A DNA stretch of 61,251 nucleotides from Neisseria wadsworthii 9715 (lineage in GTDB: Bacteria > Pseudomonadota > Gammaproteobacteria > Burkholderiales > Neisseriaceae), in assembly GCF_000227765.1 (NCBI RefSeq), contig NZ_JH165159.1, positions 743,716 through 804,966 of the forward strand, given 5' to 3'. The translations under genes and the position numbers were made by a program. Positions 9,184 through 17,256 of this stretch are shown here, piece by piece (the first letter of the stretch is position 1; the number at the start of each line of letters is the position of its first letter). The notes under the pieces are model-generated. The model was not told where the DNA came from, did not search any database, and was given only the letters and a program-made list of their open reading frames with translations.

Positions 9184-9302
9184 TCTTTGTTTCAAGAATT
9201 GGGAGGGCATAATAAACGATGCCCTCCTATCGTTATGATGATGGTTTAATCCTATCATTACTGTGTGCCGATAACATTGTCTATATAAAAGGCCTGTCTG
9301 AA

Positions 9303-9863
9303 ATGACTTACTGCGACTTTGCCAACGCGCTGCCACCGGATACGGATAATCCGAACAAGCATTATCACGATTGTGTGTACGGCTTTCCGCTTGATGACGA
9401 CAATGAATTGTTTGGGCGGCTGGTGTTGGAAATCAATCAGGCCGGGTTGAGTTGGACGTTGATATTGAAGAAGCAGGCGGCGTTTCGCTCGGCTTATTCG
9501 GGGTTTGACATTGCCGCCGTTGCGGCTTACACCGAAGCCGACCGCGGGCGTTTGCTGAATGATGCGGGCATTGTCCGCAACCGTTTGAAAATCAATGCGG
9601 CAATTTATAATGCCGGGCGGATTTTGGCTTTGCAGCAGGAATACGGTTCGTTTAAGAGCTGGCTGGACGCGCATCACCCGAGAGGCCTGTCTGAATGGGT
9701 GAAGCTGTTTAAAAAGCATTTTAAGTTTGTCGGCGGCGAGATTGTGAAAGAGTTTCTGATGAGCACGGGGTATTTGCCCGGTGCGCATACGGTAAGTTGT
9801 CCGGTTTATGAGGAGGTGTTGAAGAGGCAGCCGAAGTGGGCGGAAGAGAGAGAATCCACTTAA
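9303..9863 (+). CDS. tag: DNA-3-methyladenine glycosylase I
   Basis: Removes 3-methyladenine from alkylated DNA as the first step of base-excision repair. 186 residues from ATG 9303. Cys4 (MTYC), the His of the YHD motif, and the C-terminal His and Cys of GAHTVSCPVY match the zinc site of Tag. NQAGLSWTLILKK and DAGIVRNRLKI are the conserved core. The start codon directly follows a one-mismatch DUS (9291-9302), and a second lies inside the gene (9684-9695). AAAAGG about 10 bases upstream can serve as ribosome site. A start at 9219 is possible but less likely. Confidence 0.93.
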   Translation: MTYCDFANALPPDTDNPNKHYHDCVYGFPLDDDNELFGRLVLEINQAGLSWTLILKKQAAFRSAYSGFDIAAVAAYTEADRGRLLNDAGIVRNRLKINAAIYNAGRILALQQEYGSFKSWLDAHHPRGLSEWVKLFKKHFKFVGGEIVKEFLMSTGYLPGAHTVSCPVYEEVLKRQPKWAEEREST

Positions 9864-9874
9864 AATAGTAAACT

Positions 9875-9905
9875 CGTCATACTCGGGTCAAGCCCGAGTA
9901 TGACG
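9875..9905. repeat. Short form of the GTCATACTCGGG inverted repeat
   Basis: CGTCATACTCGGG, spacer TCAAG, CCCGAGTATGACG: a perfect palindrome with 13-base arms between the convergent tag and purH genes. Confidence 0.9.
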
Positions 9906-9955
9906 GGTGTGTTGATTTTTAAGTTTATTCGCGACACCTTGCCAACAATACAAAA

Positions 9956-9984
9956 TGCCTGTCTGAAAAGTTTTCAGACAGGCA
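9956..9984. terminator. Bidirectional DUS-pair terminator between tag and purH
   Basis: TGCCTGTCTGAA (9956-9967) and TTCAGACAGGCA (9973-9984), flanked by A and T tracts, between convergent genes. Confidence 0.8.
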
Positions 9985-9999
9985 TTGTTTATGCGGGCA

Positions 10000-11577
10000 T
10001 TAGTGGCGGAAGTGGCGCACGCCTGTGAGCACCATGGTGATGCCGTGCTCGTCGGCTGCGGCAAACACTTCTTCGTCACGCACGGAGCCCCCGGGGTGGA
10101 TGATGGCTTTGATGCCTTGCTCCGCAATCACGTCGATGCCGTCGCGGAAGGGGAAGAAGGCGTCGGAAGCGGCGCAGGCGCCGTTGAGGTTGAAGCCGCC
10201 GTCTTGCGCTTTACGCGCAGCGATGCGGGTGGAATCGACGCGGCTCATCTGGCCGGCGCCTATGCCGTAGGTTTGGCCGCCTTTGCCGAATACGATGGCG
10301 TTGGATTTCACGAATTTGGCCACGTTCCACACAAACATTAAGTCCTGCCACTCTTGCTCTGTCGGCTGGCGTTTGGAAACCACTTTCAAATCGTCGCGTT
10401 TGATGCGGTGGATGTCGGGCGTTTGCACCAGCAGGCCGCCGCCCACGCGTTTGAGTTCGAAGCGGTTGGCACCGGCCATCAGCGGCACTTCGAGTACGCG
10501 CACGTTTTTCTTGGCAGCAATGATTTCTTTGGCTTTGTCGGTGAACTTGGGCGCCATCAACACTTCGAGGAACTGGCCGGTTACGGCTTCTACCGTGTCG
10601 GCGTCCACTTCGCGGTTAAACGCGATGATGCCGCCGAATGCGCTGGTGGTGTCGGTGGCAAAGGCCAGTTTGTAGGCGGTAAGCGTGTCGTTTGCCACGG
10701 CCACGCCGCACGGGTTGGCGTGTTTTACAATCACGCAGGCGGGTTGGTCGAAGGCTTTCACGGCTTCCCATGCGGCATCGGCGTCGGCGATGTTGTTGTA
10801 AGACAATTCTTTGCCTTGCAGCTGGGTATAGGCGGAAAGGCTGCCGGCAGCGGGGTAGAAATCGCGGTAGAACGCGGCTTGCTGGTGCGGGTTTTCGCCG
10901 TAGCGCATTTCCTGAACTTTGAGCCAGCTTTGGTTGATTTGGGCGGGAAACTCGTTGATTTGCGGCTCGCCGCTGAGTTTTTCGTCGCACACGCTGGTGA
11001 GGTAGTTGGAAATCATGCCGTCGTATTGGGCGGTGTGGCTGAAGGCTTTGCGCGAGAGGTTGAAGCGGGTTTTGTCGCTCAGCCGGCCGCTATTGTTTTG
11101 CAGCTCTTCGATGACGGGGGCGAAGTCGCCGTTGTCGGTGATGATGGCAACATGTTTCCAGTTTTTGGCGGCGGAGCGAACCATGGTGGGGCCGCCGATG
11201 TCGATGTTTTCAATTGCGTCTTCCAGCGTGCAGCCGGGCTTGGCGATGGTGGCGGCAAAGGGGTAGAGGTTGACGCACACCAAGTCGATGTTGCCGATGT
11301 CGTGCTCTTTCATTTTTTCAACGTGTTCGCTCAAATCGCGGCGGCCGAGGATGCCGCCGTGGATTTTGGGGTGCAGGGTTTTCACGCGGCCGTCGAGCAT
11401 TTCGGGGAAGCCGGTGTAGTCGGCCACCTCTATCACGGGCACGCCTGCGTCGGCCAGAAGCTTGGCGGTGCCGCCGGTGGAAAGGATTTCAACGCCCATT
11501 TCGTTTAATGCGCGGGCAAATTCTACGGCGCCTGTTTTGTCGGACAGGCTGATGAGGGCACGTTTTACGGTTGCCAT
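10000..11577 (-). CDS. purH: Bifunctional AICAR formyltransferase / IMP cyclohydrolase
   Basis: Catalyses the last two steps of IMP synthesis. The 525 residues match the family. The N-terminal MGS-like IMP cyclohydrolase domain ([18 protein letters not shown], with [11 protein letters not shown]) is followed by the AICAR transformylase domain containing [12 protein letters not shown], with the catalytic Lys-His pair, and the C-terminal [21 protein letters not shown]. It ends at a DUS-pair terminator. An upstream promoter was not resolved in the AT-rich 11578-11640. A 384-codon ORF on the opposite strand is a shadow. Confidence 0.97.
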   Translation of the reverse strand: MATVKRALISLSDKTGAVEFARALNEMGVEILSTGGTAKLLADAGVPVIEVADYTGFPEMLDGRVKTLHPKIHGGILGRRDLSEHVEKMKEHDIGNIDLVCVNLYPFAATIAKPGCTLEDAIENIDIGGPTMVRSAAKNWKHVAIITDNGDFAPVIEELQNNSGRLSDKTRFNLSRKAFSHTAQYDGMISNYLTSVCDEKLSGEPQINEFPAQINQSWLKVQEMRYGENPHQQAAFYRDFYPAAGSLSAYTQLQGKELSYNNIADADAAWEAVKAFDQPACVIVKHANPCGVAVANDTLTAYKLAFATDTTSAFGGIIAFNREVDADTVEAVTGQFLEVLMAPKFTDKAKEIIAAKKNVRVLEVPLMAGANRFELKRVGGGLLVQTPDIHRIKRDDLKVVSKRQPTEQEWQDLMFVWNVAKFVKSNAIVFGKGGQTYGIGAGQMSRVDSTRIAARKAQDGGFNLNGACAASDAFFPFRDGIDVIAEQGIKAIIHPGGSVRDEEVFAAADEHGITMVLTGVRHFRH

Positions 11578-11641
11578 GTCGGTTCCTTTGTTTGGTTAAT
11601 ACATTGAGTCGAAAAAACATTCAAAATTAAAACAGTATTTT

Positions 11642-11685
11642 TTCAGACGGCCTGCCGCCGTCTTTTCGCGTGCAGGCCGTCTGAA
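11642..11685. repeat. Inverted pair of foreign-dialect DUS (AG-DUS)
   Basis: TTCAGACGGCCT (11642-11653) and AGGCCGTCTGAA (11674-11685). These are exact copies of the AGGCCGTCTGAA uptake dialect of other Neisseria, not the TGCCTGTCTGAA used everywhere else in this window. The pair sits on the 3' side of the exported-protein gene at 11723-12193. Confidence 0.9.
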
Positions 11686-11722
11686 ACCGTACATTTGCCT
11701 CCATCGGCATATGTGTTGACGC

Positions 11723-12193
11723 TTACATGCCGCTTTTCAAAGCTTTAGCCACCGCCTCGCCGTTTTTTCTGCCCACTACCGATAATTGGTAGCAGACGTT
11801 TTTATGGGTGGTGAAATAAGTATCGCGACCGCTGCCGCCCGGGTTTTTCTCAAAATACGTTTTACCATACATCTTCACCTTGCGGCATTCGGGGTGGGTG
11901 TTGTAATACACGGCCATTACCGTACAGACTTGTGCGCCATCACATTCTGCCGAATCCTGCTTGGTCGAATAATACACACCGGCATCATTATTGATATCGG
12001 TGCCGCGCTGCACCGCCCAGCCGCGACTTTTCGCCAGCGGCGCCAGCGCGCGTTGGATTTGCTGCTCCAAGCGGACATCTTTCTTATTGCTCCAAGCCAA
12101 AATTTCCATTTCTTTCCGCTCGCTGATTTTTTCTGCGGCAGCGGCAGAAACTGCGGCACATAATAAAACAGCAGCAAAGCATGATTTTTTCAT
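11723..12193 (-). CDS. Secreted hypothetical protein, bracketed by foreign-dialect DUS
   Basis: 156 residues starting at 12193, where AAGGAG precedes the ATG by 7 bases on the minus strand; the in-frame start at 12214 is poorer. A Sec signal peptide (KKSCFAAVLLCAAVSAAAA) is followed by a mature domain of about 135 residues with four Cys that could form two disulfides. I do not recognise the family, and no catalytic motif is visible. Inverted pairs of AGGCCGTCTGAA flank it on both sides, within 70 bases. That is the sign of a cassette taken up from a Neisseria of another DUS dialect. It splits purH from fis-dusB. Confidence 0.8.
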   Translation of the reverse strand: MKKSCFAAVLLCAAVSAAAAEKISERKEMEILAWSNKKDVRLEQQIQRALAPLAKSRGWAVQRGTDINNDAGVYYSTKQDSAECDGAQVCTVMAVYYNTHPECRKVKMYGKTYFEKNPGGSGRDTYFTTHKNVCYQLSVVGRKNGEAVAKALKSGM

Positions 12194-12248
12194 TTTGTTT
12201 CTCCTTACAGACATGGTTAAAACCGTATCAATGGCACATGAAAACGTG

Positions 12249-12289
12249 AGGCCGTCTGAAAACCTGAATTGTTTGTTTTCAGACGGCCT
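12249..12289. repeat. Second inverted pair of foreign-dialect DUS
   Basis: AGGCCGTCTGAA (12249-12260) and TTCAGACGGCCT (12278-12289). It also lies directly after the fis stop codon, so it could terminate fis transcription. With the pair at 11642-11685 it brackets one gene. Confidence 0.9.
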
Positions 12290-12296
12290 GATGAAC

Positions 12297-12542
12297 TTAA
12301 CTTTCCAATAATCCGTGCAGCATGAGTTTTTTGCGCAGAGTGTTACGGTTCAGCCCGAGCATGGCGGCAGCTTTGGATTGGTTGCCGCCGCATTGTGCCA
12401 TCACGCAGCGTAACAAGGGCTGCTCTACTTGGTGGATAACCATATCGTACACGCCTTGGGCGGGTTCGCCGTCGAGCGTACGGAAATATTGGTTAAGGTT
12501 TTGTTCGATGGTATGGGCGATGTCGGGCACTCTACCGGGCAT
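12297..12542 (-). CDS. fis: Fis family DNA-binding protein
   Basis: 81 residues ending in the Fis-type helix-turn-helix (GGNQSKAAAMLGLNRNTLRK). The N-terminal part is shorter than in E. coli Fis (98 residues), as is usual in beta-proteobacteria. Fis bends DNA and regulates growth-phase genes. It lies downstream of dusB on the same strand, the conserved dusB-fis order. A DUS with a degenerate partner stands between them (12582-12611), so transcription through may be reduced. Confidence 0.92.
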   Translation of the reverse strand: MPGRVPDIAHTIEQNLNQYFRTLDGEPAQGVYDMVIHQVEQPLLRCVMAQCGGNQSKAAAMLGLNRNTLRKKLMLHGLLES

Positions 12543-12581
12543 AGTGTTTTCCTTTATAGTGATTCGTCTGGTCTGACGGAA

Positions 12582-12611
12582 TGCCTGTCTGAAAACTTCT
12601 TCAGGCAGGCA
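12582..12611 (-). terminator. Imperfect DUS hairpin between dusB and fis
   Basis: TGCCTGTCTGAA (12582-12593) faces TTCAGGCAGGCA (12600-12611), one mismatch in the stem. It may be a weak terminator or attenuator inside the dusB-fis operon. Confidence 0.5.
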
Positions 12612-12619
12612 CAGTAATT

Positions 12620-13612
12620 TTATCTGTAATCGGTCGGCCAGTATTCGAGCGGGCAGCTTTCGAGAAAACGGGCTGCTGCGTCGTATTGGGCGGCTGCGCT
12701 TTCCAGGCGGTTGGCTTCTTTGCGGAAAGCTTCACCCTGCGGAAGACGGGCGGTGTACCAGCCGATGTGCTTGCGGGCAATACGCACGCCTGCGGTTTCT
12801 CCATAAAAATCGTGCATGGTCTGCAAATGCGCCAGCATGGTGGCTGCGGCCTGCGCAAACGGCAGCGGGGCTGGCAAACCGCCGGTTTGCAGGTAGTGGC
12901 GGATGTCGGCAAACAACCAGGGCTGGCCTTGCGCGCCGCGGCCTACCATCACGCCGTCGGCGCCGGTTTGCGCCAGCACGGCGGCGGCTTTCTGCGGGCT
13001 GGTGATGTCGCCGTTGACCCACAGCGGGATGCTGATATTCTGTTTCACTTCGGCAATCAGCCCGTATTCGGCTTCGCCTTTATACATTTGGGTGCGCGTT
13101 CTGCCGTGGATGGCCAATGCGGCAATGCCGGCCTGTTCGGCCATGCGGGCGACGGTGCGGATGTTTTTATTGTCGTCGTTCCAGCCCAAACGGGTTTTCA
13201 GGGTAACAGGCACATCCACCGCGCGCACCACGGCATTCAGGATAGCCTCGACCAAAGGCTCGTTTTGCAGCAAGGCGCTGCCGGCCAATACGTTGCACAC
13301 TTTTTTGGCAGGGCAGCCCATATTGATGTCGATAACCTGCGCGCCCTGCTCGACATTGTAACGCGCAGCTTCCGCCATTTGGGCCGGGTCGCTGCCGGCA
13401 ATCTGCACGGCAATCACGCCGTTTTCGCCTTGATAATCGCTGCGGCGCAGGGTTTTTTTGGTGTTTCTGAGCGAGGGGTCGCTGGTCAGCATCTCGCTTA
13501 CCGCCCAACCTGCGCCGAATGCGCGGGCAAGGTTGCGGAACGGTTTGTCGGTAATGCCTGCCATCGGCGCCAGAGCGAGCGGAAATTCGGTTTGGTAGGG
13601 GCCGATGAGCAT
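12620..13612 (-). CDS. dusB: tRNA-dihydrouridine synthase B
   Basis: FMN-dependent reduction of uridines in the tRNA D-loop. 330 residues from ATG 13612 (MLIGPYQTEFPLALAPMAGI); a TTG at 13660 would add 16 residues of unlikely sequence. The TIM barrel carries MAGITDKPFR and the catalytic Cys in DINMGCPAKKVCN, followed by TLKTRLGW, HGRTRTQMYKG and the phosphate motif GADGVMVGRGAQG. No strong ribosome site is visible at either start. Heads the dusB-fis unit. Confidence 0.95.
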   Translation of the reverse strand: MLIGPYQTEFPLALAPMAGITDKPFRNLARAFGAGWAVSEMLTSDPSLRNTKKTLRRSDYQGENGVIAVQIAGSDPAQMAEAARYNVEQGAQVIDINMGCPAKKVCNVLAGSALLQNEPLVEAILNAVVRAVDVPVTLKTRLGWNDDNKNIRTVARMAEQAGIAALAIHGRTRTQMYKGEAEYGLIAEVKQNISIPLWVNGDITSPQKAAAVLAQTGADGVMVGRGAQGQPWLFADIRHYLQTGGLPAPLPFAQAAATMLAHLQTMHDFYGETAGVRIARKHIGWYTARLPQGEAFRKEANRLESAAAQYDAAARFLESCPLEYWPTDYR

Positions 13613-13791
13613 AGTAGATGGAGTGTGGTCTTGCTTATTATCAGGAACGTTATTGTACAATTTTTAGGCAGATTTAGCCAAGCAACAGAATGCCGTATTT
13701 ATATGCCTGTCTGAAAATTATCTTGGCCGGCGGCAGAATGGAGGCGAAATCTGCTAACATGCGGCTTTGTTTCCGCTTTTCACGCATCAAT

Positions 13792-15273
13792 ATGACCGAC
13801 CAACTTATTTATCTGCTGATTGCAGCCGCCGCGGCCTGCCTGTTTGTGTTTCTGTTGACTTGGGCGGTGCTGCGCCACCGCTACCAAACCGAGCGGCAGG
13901 CGCTGCATACCCAGCTTGCCGAACGTTCCGAGCAATACCGTTTTGCCGCGCAGGAAAAAGAAGAAGCGGAAGCCGAGCTTGCCGGGCTGCGCCAAGCCCA
14001 CCAATCGGTGCAAAGCAACCTTGCCGCCGCCAATCAGCACATTGAGGATTTGCAGGCGCGGCAGAGCGATTATGCCTGTCTGAAAAAAGATTATGAAGAC
14101 TTGCGCGTGAGCAACGAGCGGCTGAACGCGCAAATAGAGCAGGAGCGGCGCACCCACGAAGAAAAAATCACCCTGCTGCAAGATGCGCGCGCCAATCTGA
14201 GCCATCAGTTCCAAACGCTTGCCAACGATATTTTGGAAGAAAAAACCAAACGCTTCACCGAGCAAAACCGCGAAAACCTCAACCAACTGCTCAACCCGCT
14301 CAACGAGCGCATCAGCGGCTTCAGCCAATTGGTGCAGAACACTTATGAAAAAGAAACCAAAGAGCGGCTGACGCTGGAAAACGAATTAAAAAGGCTGCAA
14401 ACCCTGAATAACCAGCTGCATATCGACGCCAAAGCGCTTACCCAAGCGCTGGTGGGCACGCAAAACAAGGCTCAGGGCAATTGGGGCGAAATGATATTGG
14501 AAAGCGTGTTGGAAAATTCGGGTTTGGTAAAAGGGCGCGAGTATATCGTGCAGGCATCTTCCACCCGCCAGGAAGAAGACGGCAGCGTCCGCCGCTTGCA
14601 GCCTGATGTGTTGGTGAACCTGCCCGACGGCAAGCAGATGATTATCGACGCCAAAGTGTCGCTCACCGCCTATGTGCGCTACACTCAGGCGCAAACGAAA
14701 GAAGATGCCGAGCGCGAATTGGCCGCCCACGCCGCCAGCGTGCGCAGCCACATCAAAGGCTTGTCGATCAAGCAATACAGCGAAATCGAAGGTGTGAACA
14801 CGTTGGATTTTGTGTTTATGTTTATCCCGGTCGAGCCTGCGTATCTGCTTGCCCTGCAGCATGACAACAACCTGTTTCAAGAATGTTTTGACAAGCGCAT
14901 CATGCTCACCGGCCCGAGCACGCTGTTGGCCACTTTGCGCACGGTGGCGCATTTGTGGCGCAACGAACAGCAAAACCAAAACGCACTGACCATAGCGGAA
15001 GAGGGCGGCAAACTTTACGATAAGTTTGTCGGCTTCGTGCAAACGCTGGAGAGCGTGGGCAAAAACATCGAACAGGCGCAAAACCAATATCAGGCGGCCT
15101 ACAAACAGCTTTACGAAGGCCGCGGCAATTTGGTGAACCGCGCGGAAAAGCTGCGCAAGCTGGGCATTAAAGCGGGCAAACAATTGGAGAAAAGCCTCAC
15201 CGAGCAGGCAGCGGCGGAGCAGGAAGCGCCGCGAATCGGAGCGGTTGGAAGCGGCGGGGAAGCGCAAGATTGA
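13792..15273 (+). CDS. rmuC: DNA recombination protein RmuC
   Basis: 493 residues from ATG 13792, which begins exactly at an N-terminal membrane helix (LIYLLIAAAAACLFVFLLTW). A long Gln/Glu/Arg-rich coiled coil (about 30-190) follows, then the RmuC domain with nuclease-like motifs (NWGEMILESVLENSGL, LPDGKQMIIDAKVSLTAY). RmuC limits inversions at short inverted repeats in E. coli, which is relevant to a genome full of inverted DUS pairs. A DUS at 14073-14084 is translated as ACLK, and another lies in the leader (13704-13715). The frame extends upstream to 13690 without a good start. Confidence 0.93.
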   Translation: MTDQLIYLLIAAAAACLFVFLLTWAVLRHRYQTERQALHTQLAERSEQYRFAAQEKEEAEAELAGLRQAHQSVQSNLAAANQHIEDLQARQSDYACLKKDYEDLRVSNERLNAQIEQERRTHEEKITLLQDARANLSHQFQTLANDILEEKTKRFTEQNRENLNQLLNPLNERISGFSQLVQNTYEKETKERLTLENELKRLQTLNNQLHIDAKALTQALVGTQNKAQGNWGEMILESVLENSGLVKGREYIVQASSTRQEEDGSVRRLQPDVLVNLPDGKQMIIDAKVSLTAYVRYTQAQTKEDAERELAAHAASVRSHIKGLSIKQYSEIEGVNTLDFVFMFIPVEPAYLLALQHDNNLFQECFDKRIMLTGPSTLLATLRTVAHLWRNEQQNQNALTIAEEGGKLYDKFVGFVQTLESVGKNIEQAQNQYQAAYKQLYEGRGNLVNRAEKLRKLGIKAGKQLEKSLTEQAAAEQEAPRIGAVGSGGEAQD

Positions 15274-15285
15274 CGGTTTGAAAAA

Positions 15286-15314
15286 TGCCTGTCTGAAAAG
15301 TTTTCAGACAGGCA
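15286..15314. terminator. DUS-pair terminator after rmuC
   Basis: TGCCTGTCTGAA (15286-15297) and TTCAGACAGGCA (15303-15314), A-run before and T-run after. A further single DUS at 15385-15396 touches the end of the next gene. Confidence 0.8.
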
Positions 15315-15400
15315 TTTCATAATTCGGTTTGGTTTCCGCCATGTTCGGGCTTGCTGGGGGGCATAACGAAACCGTAGCCGAGTTTTCAGACAGGCATGGT

Positions 15401-15595
15401 CTACTTGCCGAACAAAGCGGCCACCATATCGGCTTGCTCTTGTGTGAAAGCCGGCTCGCCCAAGCGGGCGGACACGGTGAATTCGTTGGCGAAACTCTGC
15501 TGCGCCGACACGTCGCGCCATTCTTTGAGCTTGGCCTCTTTGCTTGTTTTCAATTTTGCCGCTACTTTGAGTGCGGCCTGCTTTTCTTTTTGCAT
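15401..15595 (-). CDS. Small hypothetical protein, Lys/Ala-rich
   Basis: 64 residues, very basic and helical at the start (MQKEKQAALKVAAKLKTSKE), ending with TQEQADMVAALFGK. There is no membrane segment and no motif I recognise. The ribosome site is weak. The frame is closed by a stop next to a DUS at 15385-15396, which is where genes usually end in this genome, and it does not overlap another gene. I think it is real but cannot assign a role; chance coding is possible. Confidence 0.5.
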   Translation of the reverse strand: MQKEKQAALKVAAKLKTSKEAKLKEWRDVSAQQSFANEFTVSARLGEPAFTQEQADMVAALFGK

Positions 15596-15646
15596 AACGG
15601 GTACGGATGGATATGGCTAAATCGTTATTTCAAAACATATTATTGC

Positions 15647-16450
15647 CTACCGGTCGCTGCGCACGCGTAAAAATGTGGCGAAGCGGGGCAGGCCTTTTTG
15701 TGTGTAACCTCGGTGTTTGTAGGTAACCAGCGTGCCGACGGGCGGCGGGTTGCTGCGTTCGCTGTCTTTAAAGCCGCTGCCGATTCTGAATTCGCCCGAT
15801 TCGTTGCGGCAGCTAATGGCGCCGAGCTTGCCGGCATATTTGCCCTTGCCTTCATGATGCGCGGTTACGGTGCATTCGGCGTCTTGTTCGGGTTTGAGCT
15901 TTAAAAAACCGTTGCTGCGGCCGCTGGTGTAAGGCAGGGCGGGATCGCGCACAATCGCGCCTTCGCCGCCGGCTGCGATGATTTGGTTCATAAAATCAAA
16001 CGCATGTCGGTTATCGCGAACCGGAATCTGCGTGATCACTTCGATATTGGCCGGATAAACTTTCAGCCGCTCTTCAATCACTTGCAGGCGTTGGTACAAG
16101 CTACCCTCGGCGCGCGGCACATCAAACACATAGAATTTAATGCCTTGCCAGTTGCCCGACCGGGTGCGCACGGCAGCGGAAATCTGCTCGAACCGGCCGC
16201 GTGCGCTGAATAATTCGCCGTCAAGCGGGTAGGGCGGGAAATTGTGCGTAAAGTTTGGGGGCGGCGTGAATGCGTAGCCCTGGCGGCTGATAAGCTGTTT
16301 GCCGTTCCAATAGGCGCGCACGCCGTCGAGCTTTTCGCTCATGGCCCAGCCGCTGAGGTTTTGTCCGTCGAAAGTTTTGGCCAGCAGCAAATCTTGCGCA
16401 TCCGAGTTTGCCGCGATGCTTAGGAGCAGCGCGTAAAGTATGGTTTTCAT
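15647..16450 (-). CDS. Periplasmic ATP-dependent DNA ligase (Lig E type)
   Basis: 267 residues with a Sec signal peptide (MKTILYALLLSIAANSDAQ). A minimal ATP-dependent ligase follows: motif I is SEKLDGVRAYW with the adenylated Lys40. Later motifs are YPLDGELFSARG, GEGAIVRDP and the FLKLKP segment, then a short OB domain. Lig E enzymes seal nicks using ATP and are found in Neisseria, Haemophilus and other competent bacteria. The signal peptide implies action outside the cytoplasm, perhaps on extracellular or incoming DNA. The housekeeping NAD-dependent ligase is separate (43228-45648). A G-rich site precedes the ATG. Confidence 0.9.
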   Translation of the reverse strand: MKTILYALLLSIAANSDAQDLLLAKTFDGQNLSGWAMSEKLDGVRAYWNGKQLISRQGYAFTPPPNFTHNFPPYPLDGELFSARGRFEQISAAVRTRSGNWQGIKFYVFDVPRAEGSLYQRLQVIEERLKVYPANIEVITQIPVRDNRHAFDFMNQIIAAGGEGAIVRDPALPYTSGRSNGFLKLKPEQDAECTVTAHHEGKGKYAGKLGAISCRNESGEFRIGSGFKDSERSNPPPVGTLVTYKHRGYTQKGLPRFATFLRVRSDR

Positions 16451-16534
16451 GATTTTCCCCGTGTTTTGGTTGTGGTTTGATTATGGCATAATCGCTGCTT
16501 CAATTAAACACGCTATGCCTGTCTGAAAGAAGTT

Positions 16535-17170
16535 ATGACTTTAAAATGCCAAATTATGCCTGTTACGCCTTTCCGCCAAAACTGCACGCTTTTGTGGGAT
16601 GAGGAAACCCGCGATGCGGTGTTTACCGATGTGGGCGGCGATGCGCCGTTTTTGCTGGAGGAGGCCGAAAAGCTGGGGCTGAATGTGCAGGCCGTGTGGC
16701 TGACGCACGGCCATCTCGACCATGCGGGCGGGGTGGTGGATATGCTGGGGCGCAAGCCTTTGCCGGTTATCGGGCCGCATGAGGATGATTTGTTTTTGTT
16801 GGAAAGCCTGCCTGAAGTGACTGCGAATTACGGCTTCCCCGTGTCGCCTTCGTTCACGCCCGATCGTTGGCTCAAGGAACACGAAAGCTTAACGGTGGGC
16901 AAACACCGTTTCGAGGTGCTGCATATTCCGGGGCATACGCCCGGCCATGTGGTGTTTCATGCACCTGACGACAAGCTTTTGATTGCGGGCGATGTGTTGT
17001 TTTACGAAAGCATAGGCCGAACGGATTTTCCGCGTGGCAACCATGAGGATTTGCTGCACAATATCCGAACCAAGCTGTTTACGCTGCCGGACGATACTCT
17101 GGTGGTGCCGGGGCACGGCCGTACGACGACTATCGGGCATGAAAAAACGCACAATCCGTTTTTGAGATAA
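16535..17170 (+). CDS. MBL-fold metallohydrolase (glyoxalase II-like)
   Basis: 211 residues with the metallo-beta-lactamase metal motif THGHLDHAGG, a later HIPGHTPGH, AGDVLFYESIGRTDFP, and a C-terminal PGHGRTT, all metal ligands of the glyoxalase II-like group. It lacks the C-terminal substrate domain of true GloB, so it may be a thioesterase or YcbL-type glyoxalase II. A DUS (16516-16527) sits just upstream. The gene converges on the Lpd-like gene across a DUS-pair terminator. Confidence 0.88.
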   Translation: MTLKCQIMPVTPFRQNCTLLWDEETRDAVFTDVGGDAPFLLEEAEKLGLNVQAVWLTHGHLDHAGGVVDMLGRKPLPVIGPHEDDLFLLESLPEVTANYGFPVSPSFTPDRWLKEHESLTVGKHRFEVLHIPGHTPGHVVFHAPDDKLLIAGDVLFYESIGRTDFPRGNHEDLLHNIRTKLFTLPDDTLVVPGHGRTTTIGHEKTHNPFLR

Positions 17171-17194
17171 GCCGAAGCAAGCCGGAATAGACAA

Positions 17195-17224
17195 TGCCTG
17201 TCTGAAATTTTTTTCAGACAGGCA
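17195..17224. terminator. Bidirectional DUS-pair terminator
   Basis: TGCCTGTCTGAA (17195-17206) and TTCAGACAGGCA (17213-17224) with a T6 loop side, between the convergent MBL and reductase genes. Confidence 0.8.
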
Positions 17225-17256
17225 TTGTGTTTGCCCTTGGACTTATAAAAACCAAA

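Noticed and set aside
10354-11508. 384-codon ORF antisense to purH
   Set aside because: Also a codon-bias shadow. purH motifs cover the whole span.
12686-13714. 342-codon ORF antisense to dusB
   Set aside because: dusB motifs are intact on the minus strand. This frame is low-complexity and has no start context.
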